Translations under genes and position numbers: made by a program
Notes under the pieces: generated by a model
Database searches by the model: none
What the model was told of the DNA's origin: nothing
Seen by the model: the letters and a program-made list of their open reading frames with translations, nothing else
NCBI GenBank assembly: GCA_001692895.1
Contig: KV748299.1
Coordinates: forward strand, 62,001 to 126,000
Reading direction: 5' to 3'
From: Cenococcum geophilum 1.58
Lineage: Eukaryota; Ascomycota; Dothideomycetes; Gloniales; Gloniaceae
DNA: 64,000 nt
Part shown: positions 1-11,555 of the stretch, piece by piece
How the letters are laid out: each line of letters starts with the position of its first letter
How positions within the stretch are numbered: the stretch's first letter is position 1

Positions 1-65
1 TATTATAGATATTGCGGTAGAGACGGGTAGTTGTGTGCAAGGTGTTACGGGGTAGTCCCGTAACA
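1..65. mobile_element. LTR end fragment, Ty3/gypsy element
   Basis: This is the terminal part of an LTR cut by the window edge. Its last ~35 bases resemble the ends of the element B LTRs (12555-12921 and 18152-18520), including the stretch GTGTGCAAGGTG and a final CCGTAACA. Bases 43-65 form a 9-bp perfect inverted repeat (TGTTACGGG / CCCGTAACA) around a 5-bp loop. The LTR lies directly against a hAT transposase remnant, so its parent element probably inserted into that hAT. It is a fossil. The rest lies outside the window. Confidence 0.6.
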
Positions 66-365
66 GCCGCTAGAAAGTAGCAATCTAGAGCGCAAGTTTA
101 GCAACGCTCTTAATATCTTTATAGATAAGCGTAATAGCCTCAAGCCTAACACGATTAAGGCGCTTATACTATTAAAATCAGGCCTACGCGAAGGTTTAAA
201 GCTATAGGCTTACAGCTAGAGCAATATAAGCAATTAATTGTTAAACCAGATTAATCGAGTTTGGTTTAATTAATAGTTATTAAACTAAACAAACTCAGTT
301 TGATATTAATTAAACGTCTAATAAGATAGTTTAAACCGTTTGGGTTTAGTTTAATAAAAGCACTA
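66..365 (+). mobile_element. hAT transposon 3' end: dimerisation domain and terminal region
   Basis: Bases ~75-190 encode a run containing FSNALNIF, then KRNSLKPNTIKALILLKS, which matches the C-terminal hAT dimerisation domain (consensus ERxFSxx...KRNxLxxxTIxALxxLKSW). After the coding end comes an AT-rich subterminal region (about 230-360) with repeated TTTAAAC/GTTTAA-type words. The element probably ends at 365, where the reverse strand reads TAGTGCTTTTATTAAAC, the usual start of a hAT inverted end. The other end is off the window, so inverted repeats and the 8-bp target duplication cannot be confirmed. It appears to have landed inside the aminotransferase that begins immediately afterwards. 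It is a different hAT family from the one at 21541-30984. Confidence 0.6.
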
Positions 366-1800
366 ATAACACGGTGGTCGATCTTAGTATAGCCAAGAAT
401 TGGCTTCTATAAGAGGAAATAGTCTAGAAAATATCCGGAGCATTAAGCGGCGTCTCTAAGGCAGTAAGTACCATATTTTACCGATTATTAGGCTATATAT
501 TAATATAAAGTAGGATCTTTCATATTCCGAGGGAATAGGTAGAAGTTTAAAAGCAAGAGAACGCATTGCCACTATAATTAACTAATATTTCAACCCTGTA
601 ATCTCAGTACTTGCTTCCTATATTATATTAGCTGCTAGAGGTAGCTACGCTCTTAAAGCATTAGTAGAACAAATATATAATCCCGGCAACGCTATTATAA
701 TTGCTACTCCGTATTAGGCTAGTCTAGACTTATTATTAAGCATTTATAACAACGCTAAAGTAGTACCAATTTACGTACCGCTTAAGGAGTTTTTCTAAGT
801 TAAAAGTGTTAAGTACTATAAGACTGCGCTAGAAAAATCAACGGCTCCTATTAAAGCTGTCTTAGTCTATAACTGTTCGGGTCACGGTGGGGGGGGGTTT
901 TTGGTTTCAATCGATTTCTTCTTCTCTACTTCTACAGGTGGAATTTGATGGATCTCCTGAGCTCGCTTAGCTCACGTGGTCAACCCAATTGGTTACAAGC
1001 AACCGTGTCCACTATATTACAGAACCTTATTCAGACAGTCTATAACCCTTATAATCCACTTAGAAAATGCTATCTAAGGGAAACTCTCCAATCTATATTA
1101 GAGTTCTCTCGCAGGAATAATCTTTATTACATTTCTAACGAAGTTTATACGCTATTATTACACCAAAATTCTAAAAACAAGGGTTTAACGGCAAGTTTTG
1201 TCTTAGCTTTATCTCTAGCATATAGTAATAAATTATTGCATATAATATATAGTCTAAGCAAAGACTTTAGCTGCAGCGGCATTTGATTAGTAGAGTTTCC
1301 GTATTTATAGCACAGATTAGTGCTAATACTATTAGGGTGCCTTTATCAGTCAGCAAAATCATACCGTCTATTTAAGCGGCGTATTAAGTGCACACTAACA
1401 AACCTCGTTAATAACAACTTTATTTGCCGTTAGGCATATCTTAATTAAAAGCAACTTAAAGCTTATTCTAAGTTAAAGCGGGAAGAGGCTAAGAAGTACG
1501 TATAAAGTATTTTAGCAATTCCTACTTAACAGGAAGATATCCTTTATTAATGCAAACTCTAGAATATTTATTTTTATAAAACTATATCCTGGTAATAGTC
1601 TTAAGTCTAAAAAAAATTTCGGTTAATATTTAAAGCAGCACTACGTTGTTCTCTCTCTAGGCATAAGCTACTACTTTAAAAATCCTGGATAGTATCGAGT
1701 CTATTATACTGTTCCACTTTTAATTCTTAAGAAAGAATTAGCAAGGATTAATAGTAGTATTTAGGCATTTAATAGCAGATATGTGGATCAATAGCTTCTA
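366..1800 (+). pseudogene. ACC-synthase-like PLP aminotransferase, decayed
   Basis: This is a remnant of a class I/II (fold-type I, PLP-dependent) aminotransferase of the 1-aminocyclopropane-1-carboxylate synthase-like group common in fungi. Pieces in order are: VVDLSIAKNWLL near 376 (the family's 'GIAENxL'), IIIATPYW-like near 695-720, the substrate-loop motif NPYNPL near 1043, then YISNEVYTLL (the 'SDEVY' PLP aspartate region, D changed to N) near 1120-1155, and LSKDFSCSG (the Schiff-base lysine loop) near 1252-1283. A C-terminal piece with NPG.YRVYYTVP lies at ~1690-1730. The N-terminal ~40 residues are missing, replaced by the hAT end. The NPxNPL motif is split by a 163-bp insert at 874-1036. 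Many stops are of the CAG/TGG to TAG kind. A role in a secondary-metabolite cluster with the nearby NRPS is inference. Confidence 0.75.
874..1036. mobile_element. 163-bp insertion with 10-bp target-site duplication
   Basis: The insert sits between two copies of AGTCTATAAC (864-873 and 1037-1046). Removing it with one copy restores an uninterrupted aminotransferase motif (AVLVYN followed by PYNPL). Unlike its surroundings it keeps many CpA/TpG dinucleotides and starts with a G run (near 889-897), so it looks younger than the RIP episode or too short to have been a RIP target. It has no obvious coding content and no clear inverted ends. A weak tRNA A-box-like word (TTAGCTCACGTGG near 968-980) hints at a SINE, but no convincing B box was seen. 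A SINE, a MITE or a small non-autonomous element are all possible. Confidence 0.65.
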
Positions 1801-3035
1801 AAATTAAATTTTATTTAATAGGATCTATTTAGAGAGTAAGATATCCTACACACCTATAATATATCCATTTAACCTTTAGGTCCTTAGTACCCTTATAAGG
1901 AGCTCTAAGTACTAAGGAGGATTATTAATTCCTTTACATATTTAGGCTTAAGCGACTTTAGCTAGTTATATAAGACAAATTTAACATAATAACGACTACG
2001 TGAATGGCGGCTTTTAGGTATATCTTTATTTACTACTTACGTGGCAAGTAGTAGTTAGGTACCTTAGTAGGAGCTTTTTATAATTAATAAATAGCATTCT
2101 AATAGGTAAATTCATCACCTACAACGAAATTTATTTTATTAGCTATACCTATAATTAATTGTACTATAGTAAAAAATCAACTCGAAAAATTAGCATATGC
2201 AAGAGACCCTTAGAGTGTTACGGCTATAGCCTCTACACTCTATCCTAGTAAGATATCCCATACTAACACTTGCACACCTTATTCCTTAAGGAGCGATTAT
2301 ACATATAAGCATAGTAATAAAGATCCGCCAAGATTGAAGAAAGATCTACTATAGCTTATATAAACCAGCTTAAGACCTAGAGCTTTTATAAATGCTCTTC
2401 GCACTATATCTACTTTGGCCTAACTAGTAACTATAACTGGGGAGTTAGCGGCTAGTCAATCTGTTTTTCTTTATTCTAGATAATTAAAAGAAATTATTTT
2501 AAGCGACTTATTTTAATAAACTATGTTAATAATAAATGGCATCTTTGCTTTAAGGCCATTGATAAGCTGTTAACTTAATAAATTTATATTAAATTCGATT
2601 TCGCAGAGAACACCATTATTTGTCTTATTAAATTCAACTAATAGTAAAAACTTTGCTCCGCTGGCTCTCAAGTAACGCTTAACTATAGTTACGTTAGGCA
2701 GCTAGAAAGAATTTATAACGGAGTCCTCTTTTCTATTATATATAACCGTAATGTTAAACAGTGCTATATTTCCTAAGAGTTTCCTTATATCTTAGTAAGG
2801 CAGAGCGTATAATAGCGCCCCCTCTAATTTAGATTAAATATTAGAGATAAACGTTTTAACTTTCCTTATAGTTTAACGGTTAAGTTAAACTCAAATTAGA
2901 AGCCAGTTAAGAAACACGCCTAATATCCCTTAGGAACCAGGCTTAGTTTAGTCAATAAATAGAACCCTAATAACAACGTCGCTTATGCCTAGAGTAGCAT
3001 ATAAAGAAAGAGTAGGTAGCTAGAAACCTAATAAA
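1801..3035 (+). pseudogene. Unrecognised decayed coding region, about 400 codons
   Basis: On the plus strand one frame runs from about 1815 to 3035 with almost no frame breaks. Its stops are nearly all TAA/TAG, as expected from RIP of CAA, CAG or TGG, which argues for a former protein of at least ~400 residues. Readable words include YYSKKSTRKISIC (about 2165-2205), YNWGVSGQSICFSLF (2430-2475) and KFDFAENTIICLIKFN (2590-2640). I do not recognise the family: no P450, condensation-domain or transposase signature could be fixed. It lies between the aminotransferase (same strand) and the truncated 3' side of the LINE, and the boundary near 3035 is approximate. It could be a third gene of a lost cluster or part of an unidentified mobile element. 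Confidence 0.4.
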
Positions 3036-5484
3036 AGTTAATAGAGATATTTCTACTAGCTAGATAGGAATAGCTTTGCGTAATTTTAAAGACTAGTTCT
3101 TGCCCTCCTGTAAGAGAATTAAGCTGTAATCTCTTAATAGCTGCTTGGCTATCTATAAAGATATAAACCTATTTCTCTTCTAGTCTTTATTATTTTAGGT
3201 GTTCTAGGGCCCTATAGAATGTATAAAGCTCTACGTCTATAATTTCCATATAGGGCCCTAGATTCCAATTTGTTATATATTTTATCCTATTTCTCTCTCC
3301 TAATTTATATACGGCTGCTATATTTAATTTACTATCTTTAGAGCTATCTATATAATATATATCTACTAGGTCCCATTCTAGGGATTCTTATAGATTTTCT
3401 ACTAGTCTTAGATGTTCCTATACAGCTTCTTCTTTACTACCCTTAGAGATAGAAAAGAAAGCAGGAATAGGAGAAGACCACAGTTTTTGCCAGTCTAGAG
3501 AGACTCTCTCTATATTCCAATTTTGGACTAGCTTCTAAACTCTAGAGGTTAGAGCTAGTAGCTATGTTTTTAGCTGTAAAAGGTGCTTTATAGTAGAGTT
3601 TTTAGGGCTAGAATTAGAGCTAGAACTAGCTGCTAGTTCGTCCCTATCTTTATTAACCTCTTCTATATAGGCCTTCTTAATTGCGTAATTTTCCTTAAAT
3701 TTTAGGATTCTTAATACGTAGTTATTGTAAAGCTTTTTAAATCTAATTCTTAGAGGAGGGGTAGAAGCCTTAATCTCTATAGCTTAGCTTAGAGATCCTT
3801 TAAACGCTCCTAGAACTAGTTTTAGGGCCTTATTTATAGAGATTGGTACCTAGCTAGTAGGTAGTCTCTAGATTTGCTTTTCTACTAGTATTATACTCTA
3901 TAGTCTGCTATAGTAGTAATACAGGCTATATAGAGTTATTAAAGGGCTTATAGGGATGGACCTCTTTATATATTACCTAGTCTTCTAATTAAATAGAAGG
4001 CTGCTTTTGCTTTAGAGATTTTTATTTCCATATATTATTTAAAAGTAAGCTTAGAGTCTAGGAATACTCCTAACCACCTAACTAGGGGTTTAGGGGATAT
4101 TTCTACATCTCCTAGCTTTAGCCCTTCCTCTATAGTAGTACGCTTATTATAAAAGTATATAAGCTCTATTTTGCCAATATCAAAGCTAATAGCAGCTTCC
4201 TTAGCTTTAGACATTAGCTCTTACGTAATCCTCTCTAGCTTTTTACAATTAGATTTAGCAGAGTTTAAAGTAACCATAATTGCAAAATCGTCTATATAGC
4301 TAAGGGAATAGGCTCCTTCTATCTCTAGCCTATAGATATTACGTAGATATAGTAGAAATAAGATAGGGGATATAGGCGATCCCTATAGTATCCCTATTTC
4401 TAGTTCTACTTTTTCTTATATTTGCCTATTAAAGGAGAGCTGTAGCTTTCTATTACTAAGGAAGGTAGCTACCTATTATATAAACGCTATAGGTAGTCCT
4501 AGTTCCTTACAGATAGATAGAAGCTGGTTTTTAGAGATATGGTTAAACGCCCCTTTTATATCTAGGAATAACGTAGTAGCTATCCTTTATCTAGCTTTTT
4601 TCCTACTATTTTTAGATTGGATATTATTTAGAAATAGTAAGACTGCGTCTATTACGGACCGCTGTCTTCTTCCTCCTAATTGCGAATCTTAAAGTAAGCT
4701 AGTAGTACTAGCTAGATATCCTAATCTAGTAGTAAAGATCTTCTCTAAAGTCTTTCCTAGGCAGTTTAATAGGGAGATAGGTCTATAGGACTTTAGTAGA
4801 GAATAGTCCTCCTTATTTACTTTAGGGAGAATAACTCCATAAGCTTCTCTCTAGACCTTTAGCTAATAGCCTAGGATAAATAAGATCCTATAGATCCTAT
4901 TAGAAGATCTTTTATAGTAGGGTAGGCCTTTTATAGAATTGTAAAAGATATCCTATCTAGCCCTAGAGCTTTTTTATTAGAGCTAGAGAAAATTACTTAT
5001 TTAACTTCTGTTCTCTCTAGTTCTGGCCATTCCCATTTACTATTTATAGTATAGTCCTTCTACTCTATAGGGCTAGTAGAAGGGGGTTTTAGGAATAGAG
5101 TAGTTATAAAAGCTTTACATTGGTTATCAAAGCTCTCTACTAGTCTAGTAGTCCCGTCTTTGCTATACTGTAGACTAGGGATTATTTACAGTGTTCTCTC
5201 CTTTGTATATTTTAGGGTAGTAAAGACCTCTTTTCCTTATGCTTTTTCTAGAAAGCTATTCCAGCAGCTGGTCTTAGCTTCTCTTATTGCGTAGAAGTAT
5301 TGATTTTTAGCTTCTTTATAGGCTTCTAGTTTAGAACTTCTATTAGGTTATTCCTTATAAAGTCTTCCTAGTTTTGCCATTTTTTGTCTTTTCTTTAGAA
5401 GCTCTTTATTCTACTATAGTTTAAAGAACTCGCAGGTTCTAGATCTAGAGATAGCTTTCTCTACTACTAGCTTTATACAGCTAG
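3036..5484 (-). mobile_element. Tad-type LINE, part 1: RT and RNase H
   Basis: The minus strand encodes a non-LTR reverse transcriptase. Fingers-region words DYSLLKSYRPISLLNCLGK lie at ~4815-4750, the active-site SYIDDFAIM at ~4305-4275, and the thumb word RWLGVFLDSKL near 4080. A RNase H domain follows at ~3340-3040 (IDSSKDSKLN, VELYTFYRALEHL, FIDSQAAIKRL), the arrangement of the fungal Tad1 clade. The upstream linker (RSRTCEFFKL near 5445-5415) continues across element A at 11402-11555. The endonuclease half is missing (5' truncation, typical of LINEs). The 3' side also stops inside RNase H near 3035, which is unusual and suggests a later deletion or rearrangement. Stops are numerous and RIP-like. 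Confidence 0.85.
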
Positions 5485-5709
5485 TGTTACGGCACTGGCA
5501 GAACTTGGCAGAACTTAACTGGCAGAACTTAGCAGAACTTTAAGGTTACGTGACTAGAGGACCGCATAAAAGAACCCTACTTCGACTAGCGCTGCTCTTC
5601 TTCTCCTTTCCTTTCTCTAGCTTTAGATCCTCGTTTATAGACTACCAATTATACAGGCTTGCGCGTCTCTCTTATCGTGCTCGTGCCTTAATTAACTAAG
5701 TCACTAATA
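5485..5709 (+). repeat. Element A 5' LTR
   Basis: The LTR starts TGTTACGG and carries four direct copies of a GGCAGAACTT-like word in its first ~65 bases, followed by the promoter region. It is preceded by target duplication GCTAG (5480-5484). Confidence 0.93.
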
Positions 5710-8700
5710 TTATCTAAAGCTTATCTTACCCTTTCTTCCTAAGAAGGAACTTAAATATATCTATAAGGCCATAAAAAGGACAAGGACACAGAATAGGACC
5801 CTAAGGACATTACTAGGACCATAAGGACAGGACAGAACCCCCAGAACACGAAAGGAACACGAAAAGAACCCTAAGAACCGGACGCGCACAGACCAGAACC
5901 CCTAAAGAAATTACCCAGAATTACCTAACACCTATACCACTATGCTAAGAAACACAGCAGCCAGTAAAGCAGCTGCAGGACCCTCAAATACCTTAGATGA
6001 AGAAACAATAACTATCTTAACCCCCCAGGCGGAGCTTACGGCAGCTAATGCCGAAATTAAACGGCTACGAGAACTGCTAGAAACTAGGGACACCCCTGCC
6101 TCTAGTAATAACCTATTGGACAGACTTGCTACGGTCCTTAAGGCCCTAGCCTAAAGCACCGTATCATTACGATCTGCGAAGGTCGCAGACCCCCTATTGC
6201 TTACAGACGGAACCGACCCTATATTTAACAATTGGAAGCTTTAACTATAAGATAAGCTTAAAGTCAATGCGGACTACTTCCCCACTACTTAAGCTAAAAT
6301 GGCCTATATCTTTGGCCGTACCAGCGGGGACACACAAACGCATCTACGTCCGCGATACGCCGCAGACTCCACAGACCCCTTTGTCTCTAAAGAAGAAATA
6401 ATTAACTACTTATCTTCCGTTTATAAGGACCCCTTTAAGATATAAAACGCCCGCCTTAATTATAAAAGCCTGAACATAAAAACAATAGAGACCTTTTTAA
6501 CCTTCTAGACCCGCTTTCTATACCTAGCTAGCTAAGCCCAAATTCCCTATAAAAACCTACTACTAGACCTCTTTAACAAACTTACCCTAGACCTACAGCA
6601 CGCCGTACTGCTAGTTTTTACTACTATATAGACGCTAAAGGTACTTACGGACTACTGTCTAGCTATTAACTAAGGCCTCTATTAAATTAAGGCACGTGCC
6701 GAGCGGTACAAAGCTAGGAACTCTTTAAACTAGACCACAAGCACTACAAGAATAGCCAATAGTACCCCTACACGGGCCGCAACTCCCACGGTACTAACCA
6801 TTCAGCCTACCATTAACCTAGCAGCTAGTTATACAGCTAGTCCTACCGCGGGCCCGGTATATACTCGGCTTACTTACAGTAACCCCCATAGACAAGCCCT
6901 TAGCAATTAAGGAGCTTACTTTTCATACGGCCAAAAAGACTACTTTACAAGGAACTGCCTAACAGCAGCAAAAACAAACAAGGTCCTATTAATTCAGGAG
7001 GACAGTACAGAGTCAGAAAAAGAGGAACCCTAGAGGAAGACTCCTCTCTAGGGTTAAAAGGAATTAATATATCATATATTAATCTAGGTCGGCTAGTTAG
7101 TAGAAGAAGCTACACTATCCCTTATACTTTATTCCACAATAGATATTAAGTTTTAATCTCTACTTTAGCTAACTCTAGAGCAAATGCCTTTGCCTTAATA
7201 GACACCCAGTATACTATAAAGCTAGCTAAATTTCTAAATGCACCCCTTAAAGAACTACCTAAACCCATTCCTATTCGCGGGTATAACGGACGGATAGGGC
7301 CACCTATTACGACTATCTTACGGATCCACCTCCGCGTTAATAGACGAAGGCAGTATAACATCCCCTTCCTAATTACAGACCTTAGAAGCCATAATATAAT
7401 CTTAGGAAGAAAATAGCTAGCCTATTTAGGCTTACAGCTTAACATACAGAATAGACAGCTTCTCTAGCCCAAAACCATACCCCCAACGCCTTCCTTTATA
7501 AGAGAAATTAGTATCACAATAGAAAACCTTATACGGCCGTAGATAAACCCCATTTACTAGGCCGATGCAATACGTAGGGACTAGGCTTTTAAAAAGGATA
7601 TACAGCTTAATCCGCAAAGGATCCATATACTACGCCGCCCCCAGGTTACCTATATTACGCCACCCGCACAAGAGACCCAGGAAGTCAGTAGTAATCTACC
7701 TAAGTTCCCTAGGGAGAACTTAGGCCCTACAAAGCCACAAAGGATAGCTAGAAACATTAGACGATATACTAAACTAATAGATTAAAAGGATAACTTACGG
7801 AAAATAGAATATAAGCTAAGGAAGATTACAAACTCTATACCGCAAAATACGGCCTAATAAAAGTCCGTAAAGAAACCTACGGACCTTCCCCCAGTTAATA
7901 TCTGCTACATTAGCGCCGTAGGATTCTACCAGAACTTGGTCCAACCTAATACCGTTGCCTTTACTACCAGCTTATATAAAATTAATCAAATAATTAAGGA
8001 AAAGAAAAGCGAGCTTAGCGGATAGGAAAGCAAGCTTATAGATAAGGAGCTGGTCAAACAGAAACTGCCTCATTAACACTAGAAATTCAAGGATGTATTC
8101 TCTAAGGCAGCATCCAACATGCTTCCGCCTTACTAACCATACGACTATAAGATCGAGATCAAGCCAGACAAGGAGGACACCCTTAGCTATAGCCCCCTCC
8201 GTCAGCAGTCTACTGCCGAATTATAGGCTATAAAGCAGTACCTTATCAATAACCTAGATAAGGGCTTTATTAAGCCTAGCCAAGCCCCTTTTAACTTACC
8301 TATTCTCTTTACCAAGAAGCCAAATAGAGGACTTTGTTTCTATATTAACTACTACAAACTCAATAATATAACCCACAAGGACCACTATCCACTACCCTTA
8401 CTTAACAAGACTCTAGCCCAAATAAGTAGAGCTAAGATCTTTATAAAGCTCGATATCCGTTAGGCTTTTTACTAGATTAGAATAGACCCTAGATTAAAGG
8501 ATCTTACTACATTTCGGACCCATTACGGAACATATAAATACAAAGTGCTTCCTTTTAGGCTAACTAACGGACTGGCTATATATTAGCGGTATATAAATAA
8601 CATACTATTTAACTACCTCAACAACTTCTACACAGCCTACCTAGATAATATTATAATCTACTCTAAGAATAAATTGGAGCATTAGGAGCATATCTATAAA

Positions 8701-11176
8701 GTCCTATAACGGCTCTAGGAAGCTAGCCTCCAGGCCAATATTAAAAAGTCAGAATTCAGTATCAAGCGTATAAAGTACCTAGGTTTTATTATCAGTACGG
8801 ACGGAATTAAGGCCGACCCAGAAAAAACGGCCGCAATTAACTAGTGGACACCCCCACGGACCATAAAAGGGGTATAATTATTTTTAGGTTTCTGTAACTT
8901 CTACTGACGCTTTATTAAGAATTATAGCAGGATTACCCGGCCTCTTAACCGCCTTACTAGGAAAGACCAGCCCTTTCACTTTAACGCTATATATATGCAG
9001 GCCTTTACTAAGCTTAAAAAACGACTAGTATCGGCTCCCCTACTTACCCATTTTAACCCAAAACGGCCCTTAATATTAGAAACTGATGCCTTAGACGGCG
9101 CAATAGCCGGTATTTTTTCCTAGAAGCAACCGGACGGAGAATAGCACCCTATTATATACTATTTAAAGACTATAATAGATGCCGAACTAAACTACCACAT
9201 CCATGACAAAGAAATGCTAGCTATTATCTCTAGCTTCCAGCACTGGCGTGCACAGCTAGAAGGGACCCCTAAGTCTATTAAGGTAGTTTCGGATCATAAG
9301 GCCCTAGAATACTTCATAACAACTAAGGCCCTTATAGCCCGGCAGGCACGCTAGGCGGATATCCTATCTCAGTTTCACTTCTTAATTATATATAGACCAG
9401 GCGCTATAAACCGTGCGGATGCTCTTATAAGGCGCGAACAAGACCTAGGTAACCAGACAGCTACAAAGATCTCATTACGGACCCAGACACTACTATAACT
9501 AGAGCACCTCGACCCCCAGATACAGGCAGAACTAGGTACAGACTCCTCAGGCGCCGAGATGTATCCTATTAACCCTTTAGGACTTGACTTAATCGACGAA
9601 TTGCTGCAGATAAACCGTACGGCCCCTTCTCTATAGGAGTACCATAAAAAGGCAAAGAACGTTACCAGCCCATAGTCCCTTAAAAACGGATTACTTAAGC
9701 ATTAGGAATGGCTAGTAGTAGTAAAGGAACAGAACTTACGGACTTGGCTTATTACCAAAGCACATGCCTAGGTTTCTACGGCCCACCCTAAAAAGAATAA
9801 GACCCGCAAAATTATTAGTGACCGATATTACTGGCCCAGAATGGTTATAGACATTAACCGCTATATACGGAACTGCAACGACTGCCATAGGTCTATAATT
9901 CCGCAAGATAAGACCCCAGGACTATTAAAGCCACTCCCGATACCAGAACGCCCCTAGCAGCATATCTCTATAGACTTTCACAAGCTGCCTACAGACCGCA
10001 ACGGATATAATATAGTTATAATCCTAGTTAACCGCTTTAGCAAGCGCCCGTTCTTAATCCCCTATTATAAGAATATCGACGCTAAAGAGGCGGCCCGACT
10101 ATATATCCATTACGTCTACCAAATTTACAGACTACTAGACACTATTGTATCGGACCGCGGACCGCAGTTTATATCGGCTTTCTAGAACGAGTTTACCCAA
10201 ATCCTAGGAATTAGGCTAAAGCTTTCTACGGCGTACCACCCCCAGACAGATAGTTAGACGGAGATTATAAATCAATACTTAAACTAGAGACTCCGGCCCT
10301 TCATTAACTACTTCTAAGATAACTAGGGCGAACTGCTACCTCTAATAGACTACGCCCAGGCGACCCTACCCTATAACTCTACGGGATTTATACCTATCCA
10401 ACTAGAAATGGGGTATCTACCCCAAATAAGCTTTAACTGGGATAGGCCAGAAGGACCACAGACCGTACGCGAGAAACTGTCTTATAAGGAAGCCTAGCAG
10501 TACGCCAAGCGCTTAAAGGAAGCCTAGACGGTAGCCCGTACGAACCTAGAAAAGGCCCAGAAATCAATAAAACAGCAGGCAAACAAGCATAGGCGCGACC
10601 CCGACTTTACCGTAGGTAATATGGTTTGGGTTATAATAAAGAACTGGAAGACGGAACAGCCTAGCCGTAAGCTTAATTATTAGATAGCAGGACCGTATAA
10701 GGTCCTTAAGAAAATAGGCAATTTATACAAAGTAGAGCTCCCAGATTCAATTAAGGTTTACCCTATCTTCTCGCCAGATAAGCTACGGAAGGCTGCAAAC
10801 AACCTATTACCTAGACAAAAGAACGAACCCCCCCTACCGATTTAAGTCAGTAGCGATAATAAATAGGAAATTAAAGAGATACTGGCCTGTAAGCTAGTAA
10901 GGAAAACGCTAAAGTACCGCGTTAGTTAAAAAGGCTATAACCCAGATCCTACCTAGTACCCTACATAGAACTTTATTAGCAGTCCCCATAAGCTTTAAGA
11001 ATTCTATAACCGTTACCCTAATAAACCGGGACCGCCAAAGTACCTAGACGAATGGATGGAATGCTAGCATGATAAAGATAATAAGCTACTAGAAGAGCAT
11101 AAAGATAGGAACGCCCCACGGGCATAATACGGACATATAAAGCCTAAGGGCAGGCTTTTGTAGAGGGGGGGGGTAA

Positions 11177-11401
11177 TATTACGGCACTGGCAGAACTTGG
11201 CAGAACTTAACTAGCAGAACTTAGCAGAACTTTGAGGTCACGTGACTAGAGGACCGCATAAAAGAACCCTACTTTAACCGGCGCTGCTCTTCTTCTCCTT
11301 TCCTTTCTCTAGCTTTAGATCCTCGTTTATAGACTACCAATTGTACAGGCTTGCGCGTCTCTCTTGTCGTGCTCGTGCCTCAATTGACTGAGTCGCTAAC
11401 A
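11177..11401 (+). repeat. Element A 3' LTR
   Basis: This is the second 225-bp LTR, ending in CTAACA and followed by GCTAG (11402-11406). It keeps the E-box at 11239-11244 and the AT-rich TATA-like word at 11258-11264. Confidence 0.93.
11239..11264 (+). promoter_or_regulatory. LTR promoter: CACGTG E-box plus TATA-like word
   Basis: The palindromic GTCACGTGAC is followed 13 bases later by ATAAAAG. The same arrangement recurs in the LTRs of elements E and F. CACGTG is the known target of bHLH factors such as Cbf1/Pho4 types. Use by the host here is inference. Confidence 0.45.
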
Positions 11402-11555
11402 GCTAGTAAGATCTATTACTAGATTATCTACTAGTGTGCTTAAGCTTCTATCCCTATAAGAATCTTCTAGGGAGGTTAGGGGACCTTTTCTCCTATCTCT
11501 ATATAGGAGTTTTCTCTAACTAGTTCTTCTAGGCCTAAAAGTTTTACTTTTAGTT
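11402..11555 (-). mobile_element. Tad-type LINE, part 2: pre-RT linker
   Basis: This short stretch continues the LINE on the other side of element A. The minus strand reads SLSTLVDNLVIDLTS, then crosses into the linker at 5484. The 5-bp target duplication GCTAG of element A (5480-5484 and 11402-11406) proves the two sides were once adjacent. The outer edge, near 11545-11560, is where NRPS condensation-domain sequence begins, so the LINE inserted into the NRPS in the same orientation and is 5'-truncated. The exact junction is uncertain by a few tens of bases. Confidence 0.65.

Larger units (their letters stand above)
5485..11401 (+). mobile_element. Element A: Ty3/gypsy chromovirus, RIP-decayed fossil
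   Basis: This is a full-length LTR retrotransposon with 225-bp LTRs (5485-5709, 11177-11401) and target duplication GCTAG on both sides. Internal parts in order are gag (about 5942-7050), protease (about 7150-7420), reverse transcriptase (about 8140-8760), RNase H (about 9050-9470), integrase with zinc-binding and core regions (about 9740-10300) and a C-terminal chromodomain (about 10860-11040). A polypurine G tract lies just before the 3' LTR. It is broken in several dozen places throughout gag and pol, all RIP-like. The two LTRs differ at roughly 15 of 225 positions by eye, all transitions, so RIP rather than a clock explains most of the divergence. It is closely related to element E. It is inserted in the LINE. 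Confidence 0.93.

Noticed and set aside
960-1010. tRNA gene or tRNA-derived SINE head
   Set aside because: An A-box-like word is present, but I found no convincing B box and no cloverleaf could be folded by eye. It is kept only as a possibility in the insertion entry.
2180-2300. Cytochrome P450 fragment (a stretch reading like ETLRLxPL...IPKG)
   Set aside because: No heme-binding FxxGxRxC motif follows, and a different frame is open over a longer span, so the resemblance is probably chance.
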